A stretch of 64,000 nucleotides of DNA from Flavobacterium sp. Root935 (GTDB taxonomy: Bacteria; Bacteroidota; Bacteroidia; Flavobacteriales; Flavobacteriaceae). The notes below the pieces were generated by a model. That model did no database searches. It was not told where the DNA came from and saw nothing but the letters and a program-made list of their open reading frames with translations. The stretch is taken from positions 42,231-106,230 of the forward strand of contig NZ_LMJL01000012.1 in NCBI RefSeq assembly GCF_001429295.1, read 5' to 3'. This document shows positions 51,184 through 58,975 of the stretch, piece after piece (the stretch's first letter is position 1; each line of letters opens with the position of its first letter). Made by a program: the position numbers and the translations under genes.

Positions 51184-51861
51184 TTAAGTAATTTTTAATA
51201 ATAAGTTAGGATCGGGACAATTTTCTATATAAAAGTTAAGGTCTTTTGTGTTGCAGACACCTGGATAATCTCCCCAGTAATCTTCAATATTATGAATGAT
51301 TTGAAAATGGACATGCGGCGCATAATCACCATTTACTGAGGCATTTCCTAAAGTGGCAATCTTTTCACCCTTTTTAAAATAGTCTCCGATATTTAAGTTT
51401 TCTATACTTTCTAACGACAAATGTCCGTATAAAGTATAAAATTTTTGATTTTCTACTTCATGTTCTAATATTATAGTAGGCCCGTAATCACCCAAGCCAA
51501 TATTGTTTTTAAAACTATGAACTTTACCGTTTAGAGCTGCAAGAACAACGGTTCCTGCTTCTGCCCACAAATCTAGGCCAATATGTATATTGCGTTCTGG
51601 TTTAGAATCATTCAAAAAAATTGAGCTTCGCTGGTATAAAAAACGTCCCTCAATATAACCTCCAAATGCAACTTTAGCGTTATTTTCTCGTAGATAATTT
51701 GAAATGTATTTTTCAAAATCTTCTGATGTATCAAGTTTTGCTTCGACTAATTCTTTATTGAAAACCGACAAATTCAATGGCGTATATTCTGAAATCTTGA
51801 TTGATTCGTCAATTACTTTAGTAGGTGGTAAGGCGTTTAAAATGGAGGCAAGGGGTTTCAT
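51184..51861 (-). CDS. M23 family metallopeptidase-like protein (LytM domain)
   Basis: I prefer the ATG at 51861 (MKPLASILNALPPT) over 51873, since the latter overlaps the preceding gene by 8 bp and adds only four residues. The 225-residue product has LytM motifs HIGLDLWAEAGTVVLAALNG (HxxxD), LYGHLSLESI (HxS) and APHVHFQII (HxH), so it keeps all zinc ligands. There is no signal peptide, which is odd for a peptidoglycan hydrolase; it may act in the cytosol or be exported another way. It overlaps or abuts the methyltransferase-like gene. Confidence 0.83.
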   Translation of the reverse strand: MKPLASILNALPPTKVIDESIKISEYTPLNLSVFNKELVEAKLDTSEDFEKYISNYLRENNAKVAFGGYIEGRFLYQRSSIFLNDSKPERNIHIGLDLWAEAGTVVLAALNGKVHSFKNNIGLGDYGPTIILEHEVENQKFYTLYGHLSLESIENLNIGDYFKKGEKIATLGNASVNGDYAPHVHFQIIHNIEDYWGDYPGVCNTKDLNFYIENCPDPNLLLKIT

Positions 51862-51865
51862 AAAA

Positions 51866-52531
51866 TTAAGCAACTTTTTTTATAATTATTAATTCATTGT
51901 GTACTTCAATGCGAGGCAGCATCTTGGTCATAAACAATTTTGGATTTACTTCTGAGATATATTTTCTGTTTCGAACATTGTGTGCTTCGTCAAGAATCAT
52001 AGTATTAAACAAAACGTAGCCGTCATCTTTTAAAAGAGTACAAATTCTATCTACAAAAAACTTCTCAAACAAAAAGTTCGGCATGTGAGTATCTTCAAAA
52101 ATGTCTATAATTATAAGATCGTATTTGTCTTTGGTTTTTAAAACAAACTCAAAAGCATCATCAATTACGAGTTCCAATTGTTTAATTTGATTCAGGTTAA
52201 AATACTCATTTGCAACTTGAATCATATCTGGATCTATTTCAACTCCAGTTATTCGGTCTTTATATTCAATTTCGTCTACTAATGTTTTTACTACACTTCC
52301 GCCGGCAACTCCTAATAGTAAAATGTGATCCATTTTTAGAATCGTATCATAACCAATATTTCGAAGTCCATATCGCAATATACGCTGCAGGCTTCCATAA
52401 GAATAATTAGTGTTTTCAGAATCTAGTACTAACTCTCCATTTGCCCAGGTAACTTCAATAATTTTACTTCTGGCAGATTTCTTTTTATAAATTTTTATGG
52501 GAATTAAGTAACTAAAAAATTTTCGAATCAT
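51866..52531 (-). CDS. Spermidine-synthase-like / SAM-dependent methyltransferase-fold protein
   Basis: The 221-residue product has the Rossmann methyltransferase core: LLLGVAGGSVVKTLVDEI (motif I), ITGVEIDPDMIQVANEYF and YDLIIIDIFEDTHMP. The N-terminal segment lacks a full spermidine-synthase Tyr/Gln polyamine pocket, so a SpeE-like enzyme of unknown substrate is the best call. It leads the five-gene minus-strand run. A TAAATTTG element (minus strand, 52548-52555) precedes the start by 16 bp. Confidence 0.78.
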   Translation of the reverse strand: MIRKFFSYLIPIKIYKKKSARSKIIEVTWANGELVLDSENTNYSYGSLQRILRYGLRNIGYDTILKMDHILLLGVAGGSVVKTLVDEIEYKDRITGVEIDPDMIQVANEYFNLNQIKQLELVIDDAFEFVLKTKDKYDLIIIDIFEDTHMPNFLFEKFFVDRICTLLKDDGYVLFNTMILDEAHNVRNRKYISEVNPKLFMTKMLPRIEVHNELIIIKKVA

Positions 52532-52595
52532 TTTGAATGCTTTTACTCAAATTTAGTATTAAATCTTTTATTTTGCACCAAATATTAGATCTTTA

Positions 52596-53147
52596 ATGAA
52601 AAAACTCTTGTACAAATTCATATTTTTTAGGCTAATGGGCTGGAAAATAGTGGGAATGGAAAATGCCGAAGTGAAAAAATGTGTATTAATGGTAATGCCG
52701 CATACCAGCAATCATGATTTTTATATAGGAATTTTTACTCGTGGTATATCTGGACTACAGATGAATTGGGTAGGAAAAAAGGAATTATTTAAATTTCCGT
52801 TTGGATATTATTTTAAAAATGTTGGAGGAAAACCCTTAGACCGCACCGGCGGATTAAATAAAGTAGATTCTATTGCTGCAATTTTTGACAGAAAAGACGT
52901 TTTTCGTTTGGCAGTTGCACCAGAAGGAACACGAAAAGGAGTAAATGAAATTAAAACCGGTTTTTATTATATTGCGCTTAAAGCTAATGTGCCAATTGTT
53001 CCAGTAGCTTTTAACTGGGGTAAAAAAGAAGTGAGTTTTGGAAAACCGTTTTTTCCAACTGGAAATTATGAAACTGATTTTGATATTCTCAAAAAACATT
53101 ACAAAGGTGTTTTGGGTAAAATTCCCGAAAATGGCGTACAATTCTAA
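52596..53147 (+). CDS. PlsC-like 1-acyl-glycerol-3-phosphate acyltransferase
   Basis: The 183-residue product has the acyltransferase motif HTSNHD (HX4D type, in MPHTSNHDFYIG), GKKELFKFPFG, and VAPEGTRK (motif III), then VPIVPVAFNWG. PlsC enzymes make phosphatidic acid in the membrane, but small PlsC-like proteins of this kind may use other acyl acceptors. No clear membrane helix precedes the motif. It is divergent from the methyltransferase-like gene. Confidence 0.85.
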   Translation: MKKLLYKFIFFRLMGWKIVGMENAEVKKCVLMVMPHTSNHDFYIGIFTRGISGLQMNWVGKKELFKFPFGYYFKNVGGKPLDRTGGLNKVDSIAAIFDRKDVFRLAVAPEGTRKGVNEIKTGFYYIALKANVPIVPVAFNWGKKEVSFGKPFFPTGNYETDFDILKKHYKGVLGKIPENGVQF

Positions 53148-53232
53148 AATTCAACTAATTTTTCCAAACGCGTGAGAATCGCGTAAATGAAAATTATTTG
53201 TACGAATGTTCAAATATGCGATAATTTTTGAA

Positions 53233-53679
53233 TTACGGCGAATAGGTTTTAAAAGTTCCGTTTTTATAGAAAAAGACAATTTTTTCAATTTCGTTATCTG
53301 CCACGTTTAAATTTGACGTTTTTGATTCCGTTGCATCCTTTGTTTTAGCTTTTTCATTTTCATCAAATTTTATTTCTGAAAATAAATCTTTTGACAAATT
53401 TTCATTCGAAATAGGTGAGATGATCTTAGTTTCAGAAATTACTACTTCATCATTTTTAGGAAAATTTCCTCTTCCAATCAAAATCCAATATAGGTCAACA
53501 TCTGGAAAAACTTCTAAAATTTTCATCACAAAATCTAAACTTGGTTTGTTTCTGCCAGACAAAAGATGCGACATGCTAGATCTTTGTACACCAATCTTAT
53601 CTGCAAATGCAGAGGCATTTAAACCATAATAATCTAATACAATCTCAAGCCTTTTTACGAAATCATCTATGTTTACCAT
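53233..53679 (-). CDS. XRE-type helix-turn-helix transcriptional regulator
   Basis: The 148-residue product has an N-terminal XRE-type HTH (about residues 8-65): KRLEIVLDYYGLNASAFADK, then IGVQRSSMSHLLSGRNKPSLD. The C-terminal part is polar, Glu/Lys-rich and ends in EKIVFFYKNGTFKTYSP, with no known sensor fold. Its ATG sits inside operator site 1 of the 53671-53978 array, and its promoter is overlaid by sites 2 and 3, so it is probably autoregulated. It is divergent from the M14 peptidase gene. Confidence 0.85.
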   Translation of the reverse strand: MVNIDDFVKRLEIVLDYYGLNASAFADKIGVQRSSMSHLLSGRNKPSLDFVMKILEVFPDVDLYWILIGRGNFPKNDEVVISETKIISPISNENLSKDLFSEIKFDENEKAKTKDATESKTSNLNVADNEIEKIVFFYKNGTFKTYSP

Positions 53680-53757
53680 TGTAAATTATTATTTTAAATT
53701 TGCATATTTACAAATGTAAACAAAAAGAATAACTATCACAATTTTACAGTTGTAAAT
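53671..53757. promoter_or_regulatory. Operator sites 1-3 near the XRE regulator start
   Basis: Three TTTAC-N4-GTAAA palindromes: site 1 53671-53686 (covers the start codon at 53679), site 2 53706-53721, site 3 53742-53757. The centres are 35 and 36 bp apart. Consensus GTTTACnnnnGTAAAC. Binding by the adjacent HTH protein is inferred. Confidence 0.65.
53711..53741 (-). promoter_or_regulatory. Promoter of the XRE regulator gene
   Basis: On the minus strand TTG (plus 53739-53741), 20 bases, then TACATTTG (plus 53711-53718). The -7 element lies within operator site 2 and the -33 element abuts site 3. The ATG is 32 bp downstream. Confidence 0.6.
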
Positions 53758-53905
53758 ATTATACAAGTCTTGAAATATCTTAACTTCTTACATTATATAA
53801 AGCTTGTTATTTAATTAATAAACAGTTATTTAGGTTTAATTATTTAAAGTTGTAACATTTGTAAGCCGATTACCTACAAGTGTGGATTAAATAACTCTGA
53901 AATAT

Positions 53906-53978
53906 GTTTACATTTATAAATTTTCTTTCTTTTTAATAGTTTACAATTGTAAAAATAAAGATGTTTACTTTTGTAAAC
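53906..53978. promoter_or_regulatory. Operator sites 4-6 upstream of the M14 peptidase gene
   Basis: Site 4 53906-53921 (one mismatch), site 5 53939-53954, site 6 53963-53978 (perfect, GTTTACTTTTGTAAAC). Site 6 contains the -7 element TACTTTTG of the M14 gene (53966-53973), and a TTG at 53947-53949 in site 5 could be its -33. Confidence 0.65.
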
Positions 53979-53991
53979 TAATCAAAACGCA

Positions 53992-55146
53992 ATGAATTTA
54001 GAAGCACTTTTTACCCAATACAAAGAAGAATCTATATCTGGAAGATATTTGACTTTAGATCATATTAAACCACTTTTGGATAAACTAAATACAAACAATC
54101 AAGTACAAATTATTGGAAAATCTGTTTTAGGAGAACCTATATATAGTTATCAAATTGGTATAGGACCAACCCGTGTTTATTTATGGTCGCAAATGCACGG
54201 AAACGAAAGCACCACAACAAAAGCTTTATTTGACTTCATTAATCTGCTGAATGATGAAACGGATTTTGCAAAGAGAATGCTTAATACTTTTACTTTTTAC
54301 TGTATTCCTATTTTGAATCCAGATGGTGCGAGATTGTATACACGTGCAAATGCTAATGATATTGACCTTAATCGTGATTCGCAAAATCTAACACAGCCAG
54401 AAAGCAATGTTCTAAGAGAAGTTTTCGAGAGCTTTAAACCTCATTATTGTTTTAATCTTCATGATCAGAGAACTATTTTTGGAGCAGGAACAACAGGAAA
54501 ACCAGCAACGGTTTCTTTTTTAGCACCATCTTATAATGAAGAGAGAGAAGTTAATGAGAATAGATTAAAAGCAATAAATATCATTGCAGGAATCAATAAA
54601 GAGCTTCAAAAATATATACCCGGACAAGTCGGCCGTTTTGATGATTCTTTTAATATTAATTGTATTGGAGACACTTTTCAATTTTTAGGAGTTCCTACTA
54701 TCTTATTTGAGGCAGGGCATTACCCAGGCGATTATGAGAGGGAAATTACTCGTAAATACATATTTTTCTCGTTAATTTTGAGCTTTAAATTAATTTCCGA
54801 AAACGATTTAGTTGATAATCGATTTGGTGAATATTTGAATATTTCACAAAATAATGTGGTTTTTTATGATTTTATGTATAAAAATGTCAAAATAAATTAT
54901 GATGGTATCGAAATTATTACGAATTTTGTCGCACAATACAAAGAAGAATTAATCGAAAATAAGATTCATTTTAACGCTTACATAGTTGAAGTAGGTGAAT
55001 TGGAAAATTATTTTGGACATTATGAATACGATGCAAAAGGGCAGGAATATTCGGATGATTTCACAAATTTTCCAAAAACGGGTCAGGAAGCAAATTTTTA
55101 TTTAAATAAAAATGTTAAATTTGTTAACGGATTAATAAAAAGTTAA
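53992..55146 (+). CDS. Cytosolic M14-family zinc carboxypeptidase-like protein
   Basis: The 384-residue product has M14 ligands in order: MHGNEST (H69, E72), then ILNPDGARLYTRANANDIDLNRD, NLHDQR (H157), and the catalytic FEAGHYPGDYERE (E240). It lacks a signal peptide, unlike most M14 enzymes, so it would act in the cytosol. A C-terminal region of about 100 residues (NFVAQYKEELIENKIHFNAYIVEVG) has no known fold. Its promoter lies in the operator array shared with the divergent XRE gene, which suggests control by that regulator. Confidence 0.87.
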   Translation: MNLEALFTQYKEESISGRYLTLDHIKPLLDKLNTNNQVQIIGKSVLGEPIYSYQIGIGPTRVYLWSQMHGNESTTTKALFDFINLLNDETDFAKRMLNTFTFYCIPILNPDGARLYTRANANDIDLNRDSQNLTQPESNVLREVFESFKPHYCFNLHDQRTIFGAGTTGKPATVSFLAPSYNEEREVNENRLKAINIIAGINKELQKYIPGQVGRFDDSFNINCIGDTFQFLGVPTILFEAGHYPGDYEREITRKYIFFSLILSFKLISENDLVDNRFGEYLNISQNNVVFYDFMYKNVKINYDGIEIITNFVAQYKEELIENKIHFNAYIVEVGELENYFGHYEYDAKGQEYSDDFTNFPKTGQEANFYLNKNVKFVNGLIKS

Positions 55147-55223
55147 TTTTTATGTGAATTTGTTGTTTTTTATATATAATTTTATACTTTGTAATAGCAA
55201 TTAGTAATATTAATTAAACAATT

Positions 55224-55703
55224 ATGAGTAAATTTCGTTTAGATGAAGTAGATCACCAGATTTTAGATATGTTAATAGACAATACGAGAGTTCCGTTTAC
55301 TGACATTGCAAAAAAATTATTGATATCTGCTGGAACAGTACATGTTAGAGTAAAAAAGATGGAAGACGCAGGTATAATAATGGGTTCTTCTTTAGCCTTA
55401 GATTACGATAAATTAGGGTATTCATTTATTGCTTATGTAGGTGTATTTCTGAATAATACCTCTCAAACAAAATTTGTATTAGAGCGAATTAATCAAATTC
55501 CATTCGTTACTGTAGCTTCTGTAACAACTGGGAAATTTAATATTTTTTGCAAAATTAGAGCAAAAGATACTAAACACGCGAAAGAAGTTATCTTTATGAT
55601 TGACGATATTGACGGTGTTTACAGAACAGAAACAATGATTTCACTAGAGGAAAGTATAAACGATAAGAAGCGTTTGATGCATACTATTTTCAAAAATATG
55701 TAA
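55224..55703 (+). CDS. Lrp/AsnC family transcriptional regulator
   Basis: The 159-residue product has an N-terminal HTH (LDEVDHQILDMLIDNTRVPF, then TDIAKKLLISAGTVHVRVKKMEDAG) and a C-terminal RAM/ACT-like ligand domain (YSFIAYVGVFL, FNIFCKIRAKD). Lrp/AsnC proteins respond to amino acids. It lies 77 bp after the M14 gene and 92 bp before ppc, with a terminator after it, so it could be transcribed alone. Confidence 0.93.
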   Translation: MSKFRLDEVDHQILDMLIDNTRVPFTDIAKKLLISAGTVHVRVKKMEDAGIIMGSSLALDYDKLGYSFIAYVGVFLNNTSQTKFVLERINQIPFVTVASVTTGKFNIFCKIRAKDTKHAKEVIFMIDDIDGVYRTETMISLEESINDKKRLMHTIFKNM

Positions 55704-55733
55704 GAACTTTTCTTGAATGCTATATTAAAATAT

Positions 55734-55762
55734 AACCTCAAGTTTATTCTTGGGGTTTTTTT
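55734..55762 (+). terminator. Terminator after the Lrp/AsnC gene
   Basis: Hairpin arms AACCTCAAG (55734-55742) and CTTGGGGTT (55749-55757) with one G-T pair, followed by T residues. Confidence 0.75.
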
Positions 55763-55795
55763 ATGACTAATTAACCAACCAACTATAACACGATT

Positions 55796-58381
55796 ATGTA
55801 TACGTTGCCAAAAATTGAACGTTTTAATCAAGACGTTCTCTCAAAATACCACATCTATAATAGTGTTTTTATAACATTACCATTCGATTCTATAGATAAT
55901 ACAGGAGTTTTACTTCCTTTATTTACAGAGACTTGCGAAACGGGTTTTAAAAAACAGGAAACACCAAAAGAAATTTTTGATTTTTTCTCTAGTAAATTTC
56001 TGAACAACGCTTCAGAAACTGAGAAAATCGATTTAATGTTTCGATTTATCCAGTACATAGAGCGTCAAATTGTATTATTTGATGCTATTGAAGACGCAGC
56101 TTTTCCTGAGGTTAACAATATGGAAGGACGCGGATCTTTGCGTGATATTAAAGAAAAATCAGATGCAAAGGAAAAAGATGATGAACTAATTGAATTTTTA
56201 GAAAGCTTTAATGTTCGTACTGTTTTAACAGCGCATCCAACTCAATTTTATCCTGGACCAGTTTTAGGAATTATAAATGATTTGACAGAAGCAATTCGTC
56301 AAAACGATTTATTGCAGATCAAACAATTGTTAGCTCAATTAGGAAAAACACCATTTATTCAAAACGAAAAACCAAATCCGTATGATGAAGCGGTAAGTTT
56401 GATCTGGTATTTAGAAAATGTGTTTTATGCCACAGCTGGTGAAATTGTACATTATCTACAAAAAAATATTAAAGAAGGCGAGCCAATTCATAACCAATTA
56501 ATAAAACTTGGTTTCTGGCCAGGAGGTGACCGTGACGGAAATCCTTTTGTTACAACAGAGATTACGCTTAAAGTTGCAGATCGTTTGCGTACTTCAATTT
56601 TAAAGTGTTATTATGTTGAAATGAGAAATTTAAAACGTAAGTTAACTTTCTCTGGTGTAGACACTTTGGTAGCTGAACTTGAACATAAGCTTTACCGTTC
56701 TGTGTTCTATTCTAAAGGTGAAATTTTCATCACTTTAGAAGAATTATTGACGCAGTTAAATACTATTAGAACTATAATTATTGAAAAACATCAGTCATTA
56801 TATTTAGATGAATTAGAAGCGTTTTTAGTTAAAATCAATTTGTTTGGTTTCCATTTTGCAACTTTAGATATTCGTCAAAATAGTAAAATTCATAACGCAG
56901 TATTTAAGGATGTCGTGAATTATTACTTGAATTCTGGTTCTACTATTTTTCCAAATAATTATTTTGAATTAACTGAGGAGCAAAAAATTGATGTTTTATC
57001 TAAAATCAAAGGCAATTTAAATCCGAGTGATTTTGAAGATGAAATCACCAGATCTACTTTAGAATCTGTTCAGGCCATTAAAACTATCCAAGCCAATAAT
57101 GGAGAAGAAGGTGCTAATCGTTACATTATTAGTAATAATGAAAGTGCATTGAACGTAATGGAAACTTTCGCAATGATTCGCTTGAACAATTGGGAAAATC
57201 CTACGGTTGATATTATTCCGCTTTTTGAATCTGTTGATGATTTGCAAAACGCTCATTCAATAATGGAGCAGTTATATACAAATGCTGAATATTCTAAACA
57301 TTTAAAATCTAGAGGAAATAAACAAACTATAATGCTTGGTTTCTCTGACGGAACTAAAGATGGCGGTTATTTAATGGCTAACTGGAGTATTTATCAAGCT
57401 AAAATTGCCTTGACTGAAATTTCTAGAAAATACGGCATTAAAGTTATTTTCTTTGATGGACGCGGCGGGCCTCCAGCGCGTGGTGGTGGAAAAACTCATA
57501 AATTCTATGCTTCTCTAGGTCCAAAGATTGAAAATAACGAAATTCAAATTACAGTTCAAGGTCAAACAATTAGTTCTAATTTCGGAACTCTTGATTCTTG
57601 CCGTTATAATATTGAGAATTTATTAAGTGCCGGCGTTACAAATCAGGTTTTCAGTAAAGGAAAAAATGAGCTTACAGCTGAAGAAACTGAAATTTTGACG
57701 CAGTTAGCTAATTTGGGTTATGATAAATATTTAAGTTTTAAGAATCATCCAAAGTTTATTCCTTATTTGGAAAAAATGAGTACGTTGAAATACTATTCTA
57801 AAACTAATATTGGCAGCCGCCCATCGAAAAGAAGTAAATCAGAATCGTTAGATTTTGCTGATTTAAGAGCAATTCCGTTCGTTGGATCTTGGAGTCAACT
57901 GAAACAAAACGTTCCTGGATTCTTTGGAGTTGGTTCAGCTTTAAAACATTTTGAAGAGAGCGGGCAGTGGGATAAAGTAAGTGATTTGTATCATAATTCA
58001 TTATTTTTCAAAACCTTACTTGAAAACAGTATGATGTCATTGGCAAAATCATTTTTACCATTAACAGCCTATATGAGAAAAGATCCTGAGTTTGGTGAAT
58101 TCTGGCAGATTATTTATGATGAATTCTCAGAAACAAAAAGACTTTTATTGAAAATTGCTGATCATAAAACGTTGATGGAAAATTATCCTGACGGTATAGC
58201 TTCGATTCAAATAAGAGAGCGTATTGTATTGCCATTATTGACAATTCAACAATATGCTTTACTTAGAATCAATGAGTTAAATAAAGAAGAGTCACCAAAT
58301 GAAGAGTTGATTAAAGTTTACGAAAAAGTTGTAACTAGATCTCTTTTCGGGAACACTAATGCAAGTAGAAACTCAGCTTAA
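55796..58381 (+). CDS. ppc: Phosphoenolpyruvate carboxylase
   Basis: The 861-residue product has the PEPC catalytic His in VLTAHPTQ (H147), GGDRDGNPFVT (about residues 245-255) and FDGRGGPPARGGG (about 553-565). It fixes bicarbonate onto PEP to make oxaloacetate, topping up the TCA cycle. It is a full-length bacterial form with a typical end. It follows the Lrp/AsnC regulator and precedes the DinB-like gene, both on the plus strand. Confidence 0.95.
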   Translation: MYTLPKIERFNQDVLSKYHIYNSVFITLPFDSIDNTGVLLPLFTETCETGFKKQETPKEIFDFFSSKFLNNASETEKIDLMFRFIQYIERQIVLFDAIEDAAFPEVNNMEGRGSLRDIKEKSDAKEKDDELIEFLESFNVRTVLTAHPTQFYPGPVLGIINDLTEAIRQNDLLQIKQLLAQLGKTPFIQNEKPNPYDEAVSLIWYLENVFYATAGEIVHYLQKNIKEGEPIHNQLIKLGFWPGGDRDGNPFVTTEITLKVADRLRTSILKCYYVEMRNLKRKLTFSGVDTLVAELEHKLYRSVFYSKGEIFITLEELLTQLNTIRTIIIEKHQSLYLDELEAFLVKINLFGFHFATLDIRQNSKIHNAVFKDVVNYYLNSGSTIFPNNYFELTEEQKIDVLSKIKGNLNPSDFEDEITRSTLESVQAIKTIQANNGEEGANRYIISNNESALNVMETFAMIRLNNWENPTVDIIPLFESVDDLQNAHSIMEQLYTNAEYSKHLKSRGNKQTIMLGFSDGTKDGGYLMANWSIYQAKIALTEISRKYGIKVIFFDGRGGPPARGGGKTHKFYASLGPKIENNEIQITVQGQTISSNFGTLDSCRYNIENLLSAGVTNQVFSKGKNELTAEETEILTQLANLGYDKYLSFKNHPKFIPYLEKMSTLKYYSKTNIGSRPSKRSKSESLDFADLRAIPFVGSWSQLKQNVPGFFGVGSALKHFEESGQWDKVSDLYHNSLFFKTLLENSMMSLAKSFLPLTAYMRKDPEFGEFWQIIYDEFSETKRLLLKIADHKTLMENYPDGIASIQIRERIVLPLLTIQQYALLRINELNKEESPNEELIKVYEKVVTRSLFGNTNASRNSA

Positions 58382-58409
58382 AACTGAGTTTCTAATATAA
58401 TTTTAAAAA

Positions 58410-58925
58410 ATGAAAGTAAGCGATATATTAGAAAATGAGTATGCAGGACATTTTGGTACTTATATCAAACAAGCCGGCGATGGAATATTGATAGAAGAGT
58501 TAGAAATTTCTCTTCACGAATTTATCAGGTTTGTTCAAAATATTCCGATGGATAAATTTGATTATCGTTACGCTCCAGGCAAATGGACTATTAAAGATAT
58601 TATTCAGCATGTTATGGATACTGAGCGTATTTTTGCTTATCGTGCATTGCGATTTTCAAGAAATGATAAAACGCCTCTTCCTAGTTTTGAAGAAGATGAT
58701 TATGCCAATAACACCAATTCAAATAGTCGAAGCATACAAGATTTATTGACAGAATTTTCAGCTCTAAGACATTCAACTTTATTGTTTTACAAAAGCTTAT
58801 CTGAAGAACAACTTAAAAGAATTGGGATAGCTTCTGGCAATCAAATTTCAGTTCGGGCTTTAGGTTTTGTTATGATTGGACATCAAAAACATCATCAAAA
58901 AGTTTTTGAAGAAAGATATTTGTAA
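58410..58925 (+). CDS. DinB-like (YfiT/DUF664-type) protein
   Basis: The 171-residue product starts with a helical N-terminus and carries YRYAPGKWTIKDIIQHVMDTERIFAYRAL, with the first metal His in IQHVMD. GHQKHHQKVFEERYL at the end supplies further metal His. This is the DinB/YfiT four-helix bundle, a metal-binding fold also used by bacillithiol transferases, which fits the ypdA gene in this window. The activity is not resolved. Confidence 0.85.
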   Translation: MKVSDILENEYAGHFGTYIKQAGDGILIEELEISLHEFIRFVQNIPMDKFDYRYAPGKWTIKDIIQHVMDTERIFAYRALRFSRNDKTPLPSFEEDDYANNTNSNSRSIQDLLTEFSALRHSTLLFYKSLSEEQLKRIGIASGNQISVRALGFVMIGHQKHHQKVFEERYL

Positions 58926-58939
58926 ACCTTCCAAAATAA

Positions 58940-58975
58940 AAAATCCTGTGAAATATTTCACAGGATTTTTTTTAT
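58940..58975. terminator. Bidirectional terminator between the DinB-like gene and recQ
   Basis: A perfect 30-bp palindrome (58940-58969; arms AAAATCCTGTGAAAT and reverse complement) with A and T runs outside, between convergent genes. Confidence 0.85.
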
